Assembly (NCBI GenBank): GCA_035549015.1
Contig: DASZRW010000010.1
Coordinates: 45,865 to 109,864, forward strand
Source: JAFDZV01 sp035549015
Lineage (GTDB): Bacteria; Bacteroidota; Ignavibacteria; OLB7
Length of the DNA stretch: 64,000 nucleotides
Reading direction: 5' to 3'
The notes under the pieces are model-generated. The model was not told the DNA's origin and searched no databases. It saw only the letters and a list, made by a program, of their open reading frames with translations. Shown in pieces: positions 1 through 11,295 of this stretch. Numbering within the stretch: position 1 is the stretch's first letter; each line of letters starts with the position of its first letter. The position numbers and the translations under genes are program-made.

Positions 1-1
1 C

Positions 2-3000
2 GCGGTGTTCGGCAACAGGGGGGGCCGCGACTGCTTCCTGACGCGCGTCTGGTTCAACGGCCTGGCGGCCGCCAACGAATACGTTGCGGTGATCGGCGGC
101 TCCCGCGACGACGAGGCGAACGCGATCGCGGTGACTGCGCAGAACTCCACGGACCAGATCACGATCACCGGCCGCACGCTCTCCGACGACTATTTCACGA
201 CGGTTGCCGGCGCCTACGGTTCGTGGTTCGTCAGCACGATGCAGTGGACGCTCGGAACGCAGGCCATCATCTACAGCGAGTACCTGGCTCCGCAGGACAG
301 CACGGCGAGCGGCATGGCGGTGGAGAACGATGCCTCCGGCAATCCGTTCATCTGCGGCGTTACGCGGCGCGGTGCGTCGTTCCCCGTGACCCCCGATGCC
401 GTGGCGAATCCGGGCTCGCGCGGCAATGCCGATCTGGCCTTCGTTCGGCTGGGCCCCGCTGGCGCAGTTGTGCATGCCGGCGTGGTTGGTGGTGCGCTGG
501 ATGATATCCCCGCGCATCGCTGCGTACTGACCCGCTTCGGCGACATGTATGTGACCGGTGCTACCGGCTCTGCGAACTTTCCGCTTACCCGCGGCGCGTA
601 CGACAGCACACTCAACACCGTCCCTGGTTCCACGGCGAGCGATGCGTTTCTGCAGCGGTACGGATTCATTCCGCATCCCGCGCTGGTTGCGCCGCCGGTA
701 TTCCAGCTCAGGACCCTGCAGTGCGGCAGCGTGGAGTTCGACACGATCACCATCGCCAACCTTGGCGATGCGGATCTCGTGATCGGCGGCATCACGCCGA
801 ATGCCGCCTCCACGGAATTCATCGTAGTCACCGATCCCGCGCCGACGCCGCTTGCTCCGGCGATCGTGAAGCCGGGGAACACGCTGAAACTGGTTGTGCG
901 TTTCACCGCCAACGCCAACGGCCTGCAGAGCGGAACGATTACGCTCTCCACCAACGATTCCACGCTCGGAAGGCCGCCGTTCACGATTCAGGTCTCCGCG
1001 CTCCGTGCCACACCGGCGCTCAACTCCTCCCCCTCGCCGATCGTTTTCGATACGCTCTCCGCCTGCAGCGGCCACAGCGATACGCTGCGTGCCTCGCTCT
1101 CCAACGGCGGCAGCAGTGTGCTTCATATCGATTCGCTGCGGTTGAAGGGGGGAGGCGGAGTCTTCGGCTTCTCGATGCCGCGTCTGCCGCTTACCGTTGT
1201 CGTGGGAACGCGGCTCGATCTCTCCGTTGAATTCAACCCTCCCGGCCCGGGGCCGTTCCGCGATACGTTGCTGGTGAAGGTGCGCGAATGCGATACCACG
1301 ATCGCGATTCCGGTGGAGGGTGTTGCCGTGAAGCCGAGCGTGGCACTGGCTCCGGCGGAGGTGCAATTCCTGCCGTGCTCTCACACGGACAGCGCGGTAA
1401 TCGGGCTCTCCAACAACGGTCCGGAGCCGCTCCATATTCAATCGTGGGCGCTGGGTACGGCAGCGTTCGCGCTCGATTCGTCAACGCTGCACGACGTGGT
1501 GCCCGGCCATGGAAGTACATCCATCGTACTGCGATATCGTGATACGTCCGGCAGTGCCGTCCGCGATACGCTGCGCATACATCTCGATGGGTGCGACACG
1601 ACTCTGCTGGTGCCGATCAGCGGCGGCCGTTCCGTTGCATTGGATGCCACGCCGGCGATGCTGGAGTTCGGCCCGATAGCCGTGTGCAGTGGCGCTGACG
1701 CGGTCGACAGCGTCCTCACGCTCTCGCTGGGCAACGGTACGTCGGAATCGATTCAGGTAGATGGTGCATCGCTCGATCCACCGTTCGCTCTCGATGCGTC
1801 CGTCTCCTTCCCGGCTCTGCTGCCGGGGGGCTCGGCGATGCAGATCCCCGTTCACTTCAGGCCGGCCGCCAATGGAGCTGCGAGCGATACGCTGCGCTTG
1901 ATGTACAGCTACGGCGAGTGCCGCGACACGCTCCGCCTTGCACTGCATGGCCTGCGCGGTCTGTACAGCCTGACGGCATCGCGCGATACGCTCGACCTCG
2001 GCACGCTGAGCGGGTGCCGGCACGATACGGCCGATACGGTTCTGCTCCGGAACAATTCGCCGGTGCCGCTGGTGATCACCCGCGCCGACGTGTCGCAGGG
2101 GGTTGTGCTGGACTCCGGCCACACGCTCCCGGATACGCTTGCTCCCGGCGACGTGCGCGTGGCGCGTCTGCGGCTGGTATCCGCCGCGCCGGGCGATATC
2201 GGTGGCCGCATCGCCTTCCGGACCGATGCCTGCAACGACAGCCTGGTTGTGACGCTCAGGGCCCACAAGGAAGGCGTGGCGTTCGCCGTCACGCCGGACA
2301 CGCTGCACCCCGCACCGCGGGAAGCCTGCCGGACCGACGAGACGCTGGACAGCGTCGTGGTACGGAACACCGGCAGCGATGCGGATATCACCATCATCGA
2401 TGCGAGCCTGGAGACCGGCACGCCGTTCGAGTTGGGGGGAGGGATCGTCGGTGCGGTGCTGCATCCGCACGATGCATTCCGGGTGCCGGTCCGCTTCAGG
2501 CCTGCGCCCCCCGGACTGTACGCCGCGCATCTGCGGCTGATTCTCGGGCCGTGCGGTGATACGATCGTGCGGGTTGTGGTTGGGGAGATCGCGGGGCTGG
2601 ATCTTCTCGTGAAGACGATCGACTTCGGTCCGGTGCCGCAGGGCTCTGCCGCCGACGGCACGATCCTGGTGATCAACCAGGGCGCAACCCCGATGCATCT
2701 GAACGGCATCGGGGGCATCGCCGCTCCCTATGCCGTTGTTCCTCCATCTCCCTTCCCGGCAACGCTGAACCCCGGCGACACGCTTCGTGTGGTGCTCAGC
2801 TTCGCTCCCACCGATACGCTTGGCCACCGGCAGATCCTGCAGGTGGTTGGAGGGAATGCCTGTACGGACTCCGTTGCCTTTTCGGTGAACGGCACCGGCG
2901 TTGGAGCGGTTGGAGGCAGGGACACGTTCTGCATCGGTACGGCGGTGCAGCAGGGACTGGTGGGGGATACCATCACGCTGTCCGCCGGCGCCCTCAGTAC

Positions 3001-3610
3001 GCCGCGCGCATTCCCGCCGGCGAACCTGCTCTACACCGTGCGCTATCCCGGCTCACGGATGCAGTTCGTGGACGTGTTGCCGCTTGTGCCGTCGTCGCCG
3101 ATGACGGTGGTGAGCGACAATCCCGCAACCGGCCTTCTGCAGTTGAGCGAACCGCAGGCCGTGGCCACGCGACCGGAGCAGTTCCGCCTCCGATTCCGCC
3201 TGCTGGCAGGGCCGGAGCAGTTCGCATACATACAGCTCGTCTCCGCCGCGAACGCGACAACCCTTGAAGCATTCAACGTCTGCGGCGACTCGGAGCGGGT
3301 GGTGATTGCGGATCGTTGTATCGTTACCGGGCTTACCACCGGGAAGTATGCGAACCTCCTGGAGCCGCTCCTGCCGAACCCGGCGGATGCCGTGGTGGAG
3401 GTAACCTATCAGCAGCTCGAGGATGCCCGCGCCATACTCCGCGTGGTTGATCTGTTCGGCCGCGAGATGCTTCGTCCGCTCGATGCGGACATGAAGGGAG
3501 GGCGTTACACGCTCCGATTCAATGCGGAAGATCTCCCTTCCGGTACCTATTTTCTCACCATCGAAGCCGGCACCTACAACGACGCACGCCGGCTGGTGAT
3601 TCGCCGGTAG
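2..3610 (+). CDS. Large T9SS-exported surface protein with choice-of-anchor D repeats (5' partial)
   Basis: The frame is open to the left edge, so the true start and signal peptide lie outside the window; the first in-frame start is a GTG at 5. About 1,200 residues are visible. Residues ~30-215 resemble SBBP beta-propeller repeats (GGSRDDEANAIAV). Residues ~225-980 are some eight Ig-like choice-of-anchor-D/HYDIN-type repeats, each with a conserved Cys and a pattern like ITIANLGDADLVI followed by VRFTANANG. The last ~85 residues (LLPNPADAVVEVTYQQ to GTYFLTIEAG) are a type A T9SS sorting domain. The family is exported by Sec, then carried over the outer membrane by T9SS and cleaved or anchored. 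Its ligand is unknown; adhesion or surface display is inferred. Family call firm, role open. Confidence 0.85.
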   Translation, partial: AVFGNRGGRDCFLTRVWFNGLAAANEYVAVIGGSRDDEANAIAVTAQNSTDQITITGRTLSDDYFTTVAGAYGSWFVSTMQWTLGTQAIIYSEYLAPQDSTASGMAVENDASGNPFICGVTRRGASFPVTPDAVANPGSRGNADLAFVRLGPAGAVVHAGVVGGALDDIPAHRCVLTRFGDMYVTGATGSANFPLTRGAYDSTLNTVPGSTASDAFLQRYGFIPHPALVAPPVFQLRTLQCGSVEFDTITIANLGDADLVIGGITPNAASTEFIVVTDPAPTPLAPAIVKPGNTLKLVVRFTANANGLQSGTITLSTNDSTLGRPPFTIQVSALRATPALNSSPSPIVFDTLSACSGHSDTLRASLSNGGSSVLHIDSLRLKGGGGVFGFSMPRLPLTVVVGTRLDLSVEFNPPGPGPFRDTLLVKVRECDTTIAIPVEGVAVKPSVALAPAEVQFLPCSHTDSAVIGLSNNGPEPLHIQSWALGTAAFALDSSTLHDVVPGHGSTSIVLRYRDTSGSAVRDTLRIHLDGCDTTLLVPISGGRSVALDATPAMLEFGPIAVCSGADAVDSVLTLSLGNGTSESIQVDGASLDPPFALDASVSFPALLPGGSAMQIPVHFRPAANGAASDTLRLMYSYGECRDTLRLALHGLRGLYSLTASRDTLDLGTLSGCRHDTADTVLLRNNSPVPLVITRADVSQGVVLDSGHTLPDTLAPGDVRVARLRLVSAAPGDIGGRIAFRTDACNDSLVVTLRAHKEGVAFAVTPDTLHPAPREACRTDETLDSVVVRNTGSDADITIIDASLETGTPFELGGGIVGAVLHPHDAFRVPVRFRPAPPGLYAAHLRLILGPCGDTIVRVVVGEIAGLDLLVKTIDFGPVPQGSAADGTILVINQGATPMHLNGIGGIAAPYAVVPPSPFPATLNPGDTLRVVLSFAPTDTLGHRQILQVVGGNACTDSVAFSVNGTGVGAVGGRDTFCIGTAVQQGLVGDTITLSAGALSTPRAFPPANLLYTVRYPGSRMQFVDVLPLVPSSPMTVVSDNPATGLLQLSEPQAVATRPEQFRLRFRLLAGPEQFAYIQLVSAANATTLEAFNVCGDSERVVIADRCIVTGLTTGKYANLLEPLLPNPADAVVEVTYQQLEDARAILRVVDLFGREMLRPLDADMKGGRYTLRFNAEDLPSGTYFLTIEAGTYNDARRLVIRR

Positions 3611-3796
3611 GCCGCCTCTCCGTTCCGCATCGTGAAGAACGGCGTTGTGCCCCGGGCAATTCCACCGGACAGTTCCAACCGACGGTGAATCGCAAACGAC
3701 GGGCGCAATCTGCGGCAGCACCATGGCGGGCCGCCGGGAACATGCCCGCCGCGAGTGCCTGCTCGATACATCCGACATCCCAATCATCATCTCTCT

Positions 3797-5656
3797 ATGC
3801 CTCTTGTTACCGGGATCACAACGGTTGCGGACATGTTCCTCGGAGTGACCGCTCACTATCGCGGTTCGAAGAAGGATGCATATCGCCGCAAGGTGAACGG
3901 GAAGTACACCGGCATTTCGTACGACGAGCTCTACCGCGATGTGGAGGCGTTCGCGCTGGGTCTGCGCGCGCTGGGGCTCTCGCATGGCGACAGGATCGGC
4001 GTGATGTCCGAGAACCGGCTCGAGTGGATTGTCGCGGACTTCGCCTGCGCGTGTGCGGGCCTGGTGAACGTCCCGGTGTTCCCCATCCTTACGCCGAAGC
4101 AGGTGGAATACATCTTCAACAACGCCGAGGTGAAGGGGGTGATCGTCTCCAACGCGCTGCAGCTCAACAAGGCGATGAAGATCGCCGATACCATCCCCAC
4201 GCTGGAGCATACCATCGTGATGCAGCCCGATGCGCTGGAGCGCGAGCCGGCGGCGCGCGAGCGTGGGGCGCGGCTGTTCGGTGCGATCACGGAGGAGGGG
4301 CGTGCGCTTGCGGAGGCGGTGCCGGGACAGCTGGAGCGTCTGGCGGCGGAGATCCGGCCATCCGACCTTCTCACGCTGATCTATACCAGCGGCACCACGG
4401 GCAACCCGAAGGGGGTGATGCTCTCGCACGGCAACTTCGCAAGCAACGTCACCGGTGCGGCCAGTGCGTTTCCGATAGACCCGACCGATGTGGTGCTCAG
4501 TTATCTCCCGCTCTGCCATGCGTTCGAGCGTACCACCGGCTACTACACCTGCTTCGCGGCCGGAGCAACCACCGCCTTTGCCGACTCCATCGAGACCGTT
4601 CCGGAGAATCTTCTGGAAGTGCATCCAAGCGTGATGACATCGGTGCCGAGGCTCTTCGAACGGATCAAGAACCGGGTGGAGAAGAGCGTGCAGGCCGGGC
4701 CGGAGAAGAAGCGCAGGATCTTCCACTGGGCCATGCGGATCGGCGTGAAGCGCTTCAGGCGCCTGCAGCGCGGCCGGATGGTGGGTCCGATCCTCGCGCT
4801 CAGAAATGCGATTGCCGATGCGCTGGTCTTCTCCAAGGTGCGCGAGCGTGTCGGGGGGAACGTGAAGATGTTCGTCTCCGGTGGAGCTGCACTCCCGAAC
4901 GATATCGCGGAGTTCTTCTTCGCGCTGGGGCTGAGGATCATCGAGGGGTACGGGCTCACGGAATCCTCCCCCGTCATCTCGGCCAATCCGTTCGAGCGCC
5001 AGAAGCTGGGCACGGTGGGGAAGCCGCTCAGCAATGTCGAGGTGCGGATCGCTCCGGACGGCGAGATCCTGACGCGCGGGCCGCACGTGATGGTTGGCTA
5101 CTACCGGGATCCGGTTGCCACGGCGGAAGCCATCGACCCCGAAGGCTGGCTGCATACGGGCGATATCGGCATCATCGATGAGGATGGATATCTGAAGATC
5201 ACCGATCGGAAGAAGCACCTCTTCGTCTCATCGGGAGGGAAGAACATCGCCCCTGCGCCGATCGAGAACGCGATCCTGGCAAGCCGGTTCGTTGATCAGA
5301 TCATGCTGATCGGCGATCACCGTCCGTTCGTTACCGCGCTGATCGTGCCGGACTTCGATGCGCTGGCGGATGTGGCCGGACTGCAGGGGATTACGCCGCC
5401 GGACCTTCGCACAGCCGAAGGCCGCCGGGCATTTCTGGAGATGGACACGGTGCAGCTTGCGATCGAGGCCGATATCAAGCGCCTTCAACGCGATCTCTCG
5501 CCGTTCGAACGCGTGCGCCGCTTCGAGCTTGTCGCGGAGGCCTTCACCGTGGACAACGGCATGCTCACACCCACGTTGAAGGTGAAGCGGAAGGTTGTCG
5601 AGGAAAAGTATGCCCCTCTCATCGACGGGATGTACGAAGGAGTGGAGATGGATTGA
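3797..5656 (+). CDS. Long-chain acyl-CoA synthetase (AMP-forming, FadD-like)
   Basis: 619-residue adenylate-forming enzyme that activates a fatty acid with ATP and couples it to CoA. The A3 P-loop YTSGTTGNPKG is near residue 196, the A5 motif GYGLTESSP near 383, then WLHTGDIG, the hinge ITDRKKHLFVSSGGKNIAP and the A10 lysine in TPTLKVKRK close to the C-terminus. An upstream in-frame ATG at 3755 would add 14 non-conserved residues; ATG 3797 is chosen because the protein then begins directly at the family-like N-terminus. No good Shine-Dalgarno is visible. It stands alone, 186 bases after the preceding T9SS gene, with a 7-bp hairpin at 3725-3750 between them. Bacteroidota homologues act in membrane-lipid turnover; chain length cannot be read from sequence. 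Confidence 0.92.
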   Translation: MPLVTGITTVADMFLGVTAHYRGSKKDAYRRKVNGKYTGISYDELYRDVEAFALGLRALGLSHGDRIGVMSENRLEWIVADFACACAGLVNVPVFPILTPKQVEYIFNNAEVKGVIVSNALQLNKAMKIADTIPTLEHTIVMQPDALEREPAARERGARLFGAITEEGRALAEAVPGQLERLAAEIRPSDLLTLIYTSGTTGNPKGVMLSHGNFASNVTGAASAFPIDPTDVVLSYLPLCHAFERTTGYYTCFAAGATTAFADSIETVPENLLEVHPSVMTSVPRLFERIKNRVEKSVQAGPEKKRRIFHWAMRIGVKRFRRLQRGRMVGPILALRNAIADALVFSKVRERVGGNVKMFVSGGAALPNDIAEFFFALGLRIIEGYGLTESSPVISANPFERQKLGTVGKPLSNVEVRIAPDGEILTRGPHVMVGYYRDPVATAEAIDPEGWLHTGDIGIIDEDGYLKITDRKKHLFVSSGGKNIAPAPIENAILASRFVDQIMLIGDHRPFVTALIVPDFDALADVAGLQGITPPDLRTAEGRRAFLEMDTVQLAIEADIKRLQRDLSPFERVRRFELVAEAFTVDNGMLTPTLKVKRKVVEEKYAPLIDGMYEGVEMD

Positions 5657-5899
5657 GGGATTTTTCGGACCCGGCGTCGTGGCGGCATCGGCATGGATGC
5701 GTCGATCGAACGGCCGGGGAGTGAACGCTCGCATTATATCACGAGATACTTCCTCGTTGCTGTTCCTGGCTCGTTGATTTGAGCCGGCACGGCAATGCGA
5801 ACGCGGGGCCGGGTGTGGCGGACTTGCCGCAACCCCCCGGGATGTGTGTTCCTTCCCTTTTCCTGCTTCCATCATCAGTCTCAACTGCTGGAGAGCCAG

Positions 5900-7093
5900 A
5901 TGTCGATCATTCTCATTCCAATGCTCCGGTCGGGTGGATACCGCAGCAAAGTGGAGGGGCAGGCCTGGAAGGAGTATGACTGCGTAGCATGCGGCTGTAC
6001 CTATCGCTCGCTGATCGCGGCGTCGATGTCGGCGCAGGGGAAAACCGCGGAGCTCGCGGATCAACGTGCGCGCACGCTTGTAGCAAAAACAATCAGCAAA
6101 CGAGCGGCGGCGCGGCCATGTCCGAACTGCGGCTGCTATCAGCCGGATGCAGAGGCCTCCATCCGCAGGGCGAAGGCGGAGCCTTTTCTCTTTCTGCCAG
6201 TGATCGGCCTCGCCGTTGCCCTGCTTGCAACGCCGGCTCAGGTTCGTCCGCTGATATGGCTGGCCGGTGTGGCATTCACCATCCTCGGCGTTGTGGTGCT
6301 CGTGCGGCGAGCCCGGTACCATGTGAACGCGAACCCGCGGAGCGCGAGAGAGAAGGGCCAGAACCTTCTTCGTGAGCGTTCCCTGGAATTGCTGCAGCCG
6401 GGGGCCGATCCGGGTCCGGTGGACGTTTCACTGCAATACTCCAGCCTTCAGCGCGCGAGACTGGTCGGGTTCCTGCTGGTTGCCGGGCTGTTCCTCTTCG
6501 TTGCGACCGACGTGGGGCTCTGGATCTCGGGTGTGCCGCTCAATCTGGATTGCCGGCCGGTGGTTGCGGGTCCCGGCGATGCCGTTCAGGTGTACCTTCC
6601 TGTGGCTATTCATCCGGTGAACGGGCTCTGGCATGGAGAGGGAGTAGTGCACATCGCCAACGCGGCGGAGCTTGGCCTAGCGGATTCAATGTTTGTGGCC
6701 CGTTCACAATCGGACGTATGGGGGAGCCGCATATCCAACCCCAGCAACTCGTTTCTTGGCGAGGATATCTGGGTTGGGTTCGATCTTCCTGATTCGCCGA
6801 ATCTTCAGGGGCGCACGCTTCAGGTGGAGGCAACGGTGGATGTGAAGTATCCGGAGATGAATTCCGGACGCATGTCCTTCCATGAGGTGGAACGGATGGC
6901 GAACTACTCCACGTCCATCACTCTTTCCATTCCGGGGGGCGGTGGCCTGCAGAAGCGTCTGTGGTGGGTCGGCACCATCCTTGGCGTCGTGATGATCCTT
7001 CTCGGCTGCCTCACGCTCGTTGACGATATCCGGTCGATAGCGCTTCGTGCGCCCGCCCCACGGGTATATCCCGCCGATTACGATCTGCTGTAG
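5900..7093 (+). CDS. Zinc-ribbon membrane protein of unknown function
   Basis: 397 residues. The N-terminus carries two Cys knuckles, C28-x2-C31-x-C33 and C74-x2-C77-x-C79, which together make a plausible zinc ribbon. Then come a hydrophobic hairpin (FLFLPVIGLAVALLATP and FTILGVVVLV), another helix (VGFLLVAGLFLFVATDVGLW), an extracytoplasmic domain of ~150 residues and a C-terminal helix (WWVGTILGVVMILLGCLTL). The start is the ATG at 5900, which follows a GGAGAG ribosome site; the same frame is open upstream to 5795 but is not protein-like. The soluble domain between the last two helices is beta-rich and not recognised. It converges on the PD40 lipoprotein gene with only 33 bases between them. 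No function is assigned. Confidence 0.7.
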   Translation: MSIILIPMLRSGGYRSKVEGQAWKEYDCVACGCTYRSLIAASMSAQGKTAELADQRARTLVAKTISKRAAARPCPNCGCYQPDAEASIRRAKAEPFLFLPVIGLAVALLATPAQVRPLIWLAGVAFTILGVVVLVRRARYHVNANPRSAREKGQNLLRERSLELLQPGADPGPVDVSLQYSSLQRARLVGFLLVAGLFLFVATDVGLWISGVPLNLDCRPVVAGPGDAVQVYLPVAIHPVNGLWHGEGVVHIANAAELGLADSMFVARSQSDVWGSRISNPSNSFLGEDIWVGFDLPDSPNLQGRTLQVEATVDVKYPEMNSGRMSFHEVERMANYSTSITLSIPGGGGLQKRLWWVGTILGVVMILLGCLTLVDDIRSIALRAPAPRVYPADYDLL

Positions 7094-7126
7094 CATGCCG
7101 CGTGGCGGATGTGCCGCGTGGCAGTA

Positions 7127-8023
7127 TCATCGCGGGGGGAGCGGGAAGGCGTACAGATCAAGCCCGCCGCGGCCTCCGGGGCGGCTGGAGGAGAGATAGA
7201 GCGTGCCGCCGGAAACGAAGGGGCTGATATCGTCCGCATCGGAATTGTACGGTGACGGAAGGCGACGGCGCTCCGCGGCGTTGCGATCCACGGTGAAGAG
7301 ATCGAAGCCGTTCGTGCCCGCTGAGGCCGCGAAGTAGAGCGTTCCGGTGGCCGGATCCAGGAAGGGAGCGATCTCGTCGCCGGCCGTGTTCACCGGAGTG
7401 CCCAGATTGCGGGGAGCACCCCAGACGCCGGTTGCCTGCAGCTCGCTCACCCAGATGTCGCTGCCGCCATGGCCGCCCGGCCGGTCCGATGCGAAGTAGA
7501 GATATCGGCCGTCCGGCGTGACGAAAGGATAGCCCTCCCACGAGGTCGAGTTCACATCCTTCCCGAGGTTCACCATCACCGTGCTCTCCCGCTGCACGAT
7601 GCCGTAGATGTCGCAGCGGCCCAGCGTGTCCGGGCGGTCGCATGCGCTCACGTAGGCCACGATGTTGAACGGCGAGCCTGCCGGCGCCGGTGCGATGGTT
7701 GCGGACTGCGCCTGCGGTGCGTCGAACAGCAGGCGGTACGGCTGCGCGGCGTCCCATTGGTCGGCCAGACGCATCGAGAAATAAATGCGCGCCGGCCGGT
7801 CCGCACGATTCAGCGAACGAAGCGTTGCCTCGCCGCTCTCGACACGATTGCTGGTGAACAGGAGCGTGGCGGAATCGGAGAGAACCGGGGCGAAGTCATC
7901 ATAGGGGGAGTTGATCGCGGAGCCGAGGTTGCCGAACGCCTGCACGGTGCTCTGCCCCGGGTTCATGCATCCGGCCGCGGCGATCGCGAGGAGCAGCGCC
8001 CCCGCGCACGCCGCGCGGCGCAT
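7127..8023 (-). CDS. PD40/TolB-like beta-propeller lipoprotein
   Basis: 298-residue predicted lipoprotein. Starting at the ATG at 8023 gives a textbook lipoprotein signal, ending LLLAIAAAGC with Cys19 as the lipidated residue. The rest is WD40-like PD40 repeats of the type seen in TolB and Bacteroidota OmpA-associated proteins: DDFAPVLSDSATLLFTSNR, GYPFVTPDGRYLYFASDRPG, GDEIAPFLDPATGTLYFAA and DDISPFVSGGTLYLSSSRPG. The GG(S/L)D(I/L) turn recurs after repeats. Such proteins sit at the periplasmic face of the outer membrane and usually bind other envelope proteins or peptidoglycan; this copy lacks the OmpA domain that often follows. It lies 73 bases downstream of hslU on the same strand and may be co-transcribed. 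Confidence 0.8.
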   Translation of the reverse strand: MRRAACAGALLLAIAAAGCMNPGQSTVQAFGNLGSAINSPYDDFAPVLSDSATLLFTSNRVESGEATLRSLNRADRPARIYFSMRLADQWDAAQPYRLLFDAPQAQSATIAPAPAGSPFNIVAYVSACDRPDTLGRCDIYGIVQRESTVMVNLGKDVNSTSWEGYPFVTPDGRYLYFASDRPGGHGGSDIWVSELQATGVWGAPRNLGTPVNTAGDEIAPFLDPATGTLYFAASAGTNGFDLFTVDRNAAERRRLPSPYNSDADDISPFVSGGTLYLSSSRPGGRGGLDLYAFPLPPR

Positions 8024-8096
8024 CACATCGTAGTGCGATGCGATGCGCCCGCCATGCACACCGGTGCAGCGTTCCGCGAGCGGGCCGCGATCCGGC

Positions 8097-9503
<1,407 letters not shown>

Positions 9504-9774
9504 GATTGATGTATGATTACGGGATGACATGCTTCCAGCCTCTGCAGGCCGCCGCCCCCATGCGGCGGATCGGGGCCTGCATGGCGCTGCGGACTGCGAA
9601 GATAACGATATCGGCAACGAGGCGGCGTTGGATGCAGCGGGGATTGCAGAGAAGAAGGGATTGCAGAGAGGGGGAGGCCGGGGAGGAGCCTCGGGCGCGG
9701 AGCGTGTCGTGAAACATAAACGCCCGGTACGGGGTGTACCGGGCGTTGAATCGAAGCGGATCGAATATGCAGGA
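9504..9774. other. Intergenic region between NYN gene and hslU
   Basis: This 271-base gap lies downstream of the NYN-domain gene and upstream of hslU, both on the minus strand. It holds the strong hairpin at 9719-9747 that should end the NYN transcript, and must also contain the hslU promoter. No small coding sequence is convincing. Confidence 0.5.
9719..9747 (-). terminator. Hairpin terminator after the NYN-domain gene
   Basis: A perfect 12-bp stem (AACGCCCGGTAC with its complement, 9719-9730 and 9736-9747) around a five-base loop lies 28 bases past the stop of the minus-strand NYN gene. Leaving the stem on the minus strand the transcript reads TATGTTTC, a modest U-rich tail, so intrinsic termination is likely. 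Confidence 0.7.
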
Positions 9775-10839
9775 TCAACCACCGGGCATCCGTTCTCGTA
9801 CCGACGGATGATTGTAGTTGACAATGATGATCGAGTAGTCATACGGCTCACCGCGACGCTTCTCCACTCTGATGGCTCCGGCCGATTCCAGGTTCGCCAG
9901 CAACGCCTTGCGCTCGTAATCGGCAAGGCGCGGGAGCGCATCGGAAAGCTTCCGAAGGTACGGACTCATCCATACTTCAGGGTGCCGGCCGTAATGCTTC
10001 AGAAGGACATCGATGCAGATCTGCTCCTCCTCGTCGACGATGGGAATCGCCGGGTTGAAGTCGGCCGTCATCACGTCCACGTATCGTGGCTGTGCGGGCC
10101 ATGAACGCCGGCGATCAACGCCGACCTCGTCGTCCATGGCCATATCGTGCCCGTTGTTCATTCCGGACGCGATACCGTAATCCTCATCGGATTCTCCTTC
10201 ACGACGCTGAAGCTCCGCACTGCGTACTTCGTCGCGTTCGCGTTCATCGTCGGCAACCTCGCGCTGGCGACGTGCCGAATATTCGAGGCGGGCAAGAAGG
10301 TCGTGGTTCAACAACGCCATCGCATCGATGAAGTTGTGCTGTCCGATGTTGAGCAGGAGATCACCGGAGATGTTACCACGAAATGCAACGGCGAAGACCG
10401 AGCGCCCGTGTCGCTTCAGGTGCTGGATCATTGGGATGTAATCGCGGTCGCCGGCAAGGAAGACAAAGCCTTCGATATCGGGCCGCGTATACAGTACTTC
10501 CATCGCGTCGATACAGAGCTTCATATCGGCGCTGTTCTTTCGATCGGTGCTGAGCACGTTGTGCGTCTCCACCCCCATCAGAAAGAGATTGCCCTGCGGT
10601 CCGAACTTCAGCCGTTCGAAGTCCGCGTAGGCGTTCACAATGATGCAATGCAGGCCAAGGCGTCGCTCGAGATAGTTCTGCAGGTTGCGGAGCATCTCAA
10701 ACAGGTAGTTGTTGAGATCTGGGAGATCCGCATAGTTGTCCTTCAGGTAATAGTAAATGTTCTCGAAGTCGATGAACACCGCGGCGTGTGTACGCGGCTT
10801 AGGAGTCGCCTGGGACCTTATTCCGGAATTGTGGGTCAT
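9775..10839 (-). CDS. NYN-domain (PIN-like) putative RNase with C-terminal winged-helix-like region
   Basis: 354 residues. Residues ~20-180 form a NYN/DUF88 (LabA-like) PIN-fold nuclease domain: the acidic residues are in FIDFEN (D24), NSADMKLCIDAM and LAGDRDYIPMI, in the order expected for a metal-dependent RNase. A variable, charged linker (~185-250) follows. Residues ~270-345 (ICIDVLLKHYG to LLANLESAGAIRVEKR) resemble an OST-HTH/winged-helix RNA-binding unit. NYN proteins with this build are thought to cut or process RNA; the substrate here is unknown. The ATG at 10839 is used as the first in-frame start. It is preceded by a 456-base gap and followed by a strong terminator, so it is probably monocistronic. 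Confidence 0.85.
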   Translation of the reverse strand: MTHNSGIRSQATPKPRTHAAVFIDFENIYYYLKDNYADLPDLNNYLFEMLRNLQNYLERRLGLHCIIVNAYADFERLKFGPQGNLFLMGVETHNVLSTDRKNSADMKLCIDAMEVLYTRPDIEGFVFLAGDRDYIPMIQHLKRHGRSVFAVAFRGNISGDLLLNIGQHNFIDAMALLNHDLLARLEYSARRQREVADDERERDEVRSAELQRREGESDEDYGIASGMNNGHDMAMDDEVGVDRRRSWPAQPRYVDVMTADFNPAIPIVDEEEQICIDVLLKHYGRHPEVWMSPYLRKLSDALPRLADYERKALLANLESAGAIRVEKRRGEPYDYSIIIVNYNHPSVRERMPGG

Positions 10840-11295
10840 GGAATGAACGATTAGTTACTGCAATAGAACTACGGCCACCGAGAGCCGCCTTCCGTGGGAA
10901 GTCAACCGGATAACCCGAGTGGGGTCCGGCGAGGGGAACACCGGGGAGTGTGTGCCACAGAAGGGTTGTTACGAGCCGCGGGCCGCAGTCGCAACTCGTA
11001 TCAAGGCTAGGGAATCGGGCGAGGCTTCCGGGCACGGAGGGTCACTGCGTGCACATCCACCTCAGGAGTACAACCGGGAGAGACGTCGTATTGCGATTGC
11101 CGCGCAGGGAATGGCGTCGCAACAACTGACCGGTCAAGATACATATACTCGGCAGAATTGGAGCATTGTTTTGATCGGTGGGGGTCACTTTCGTGTACTA
11201 TTGCTCATGGTACGAAGCGGAATTGTACCGGCCAATCCGCCAACATAACTAGCTTGATGTTATCCAGCGCCGGTGCCGGCCGGCCGTGTCTCGCT
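10840..11295. other. Gene-free 456-base region between rpoN and the NYN gene
   Basis: No coding sequence is convincing here. A 10-bp palindrome TGACCGGTCA sits at 11127-11136 next to an AT-rich stretch (11137-11150), and a weak inverted repeat AACAT/ATGTT lies near 11241-11262. The NYN-gene promoter must be in this region, but no clear -35/-10 pair stands out. Confidence 0.4.
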
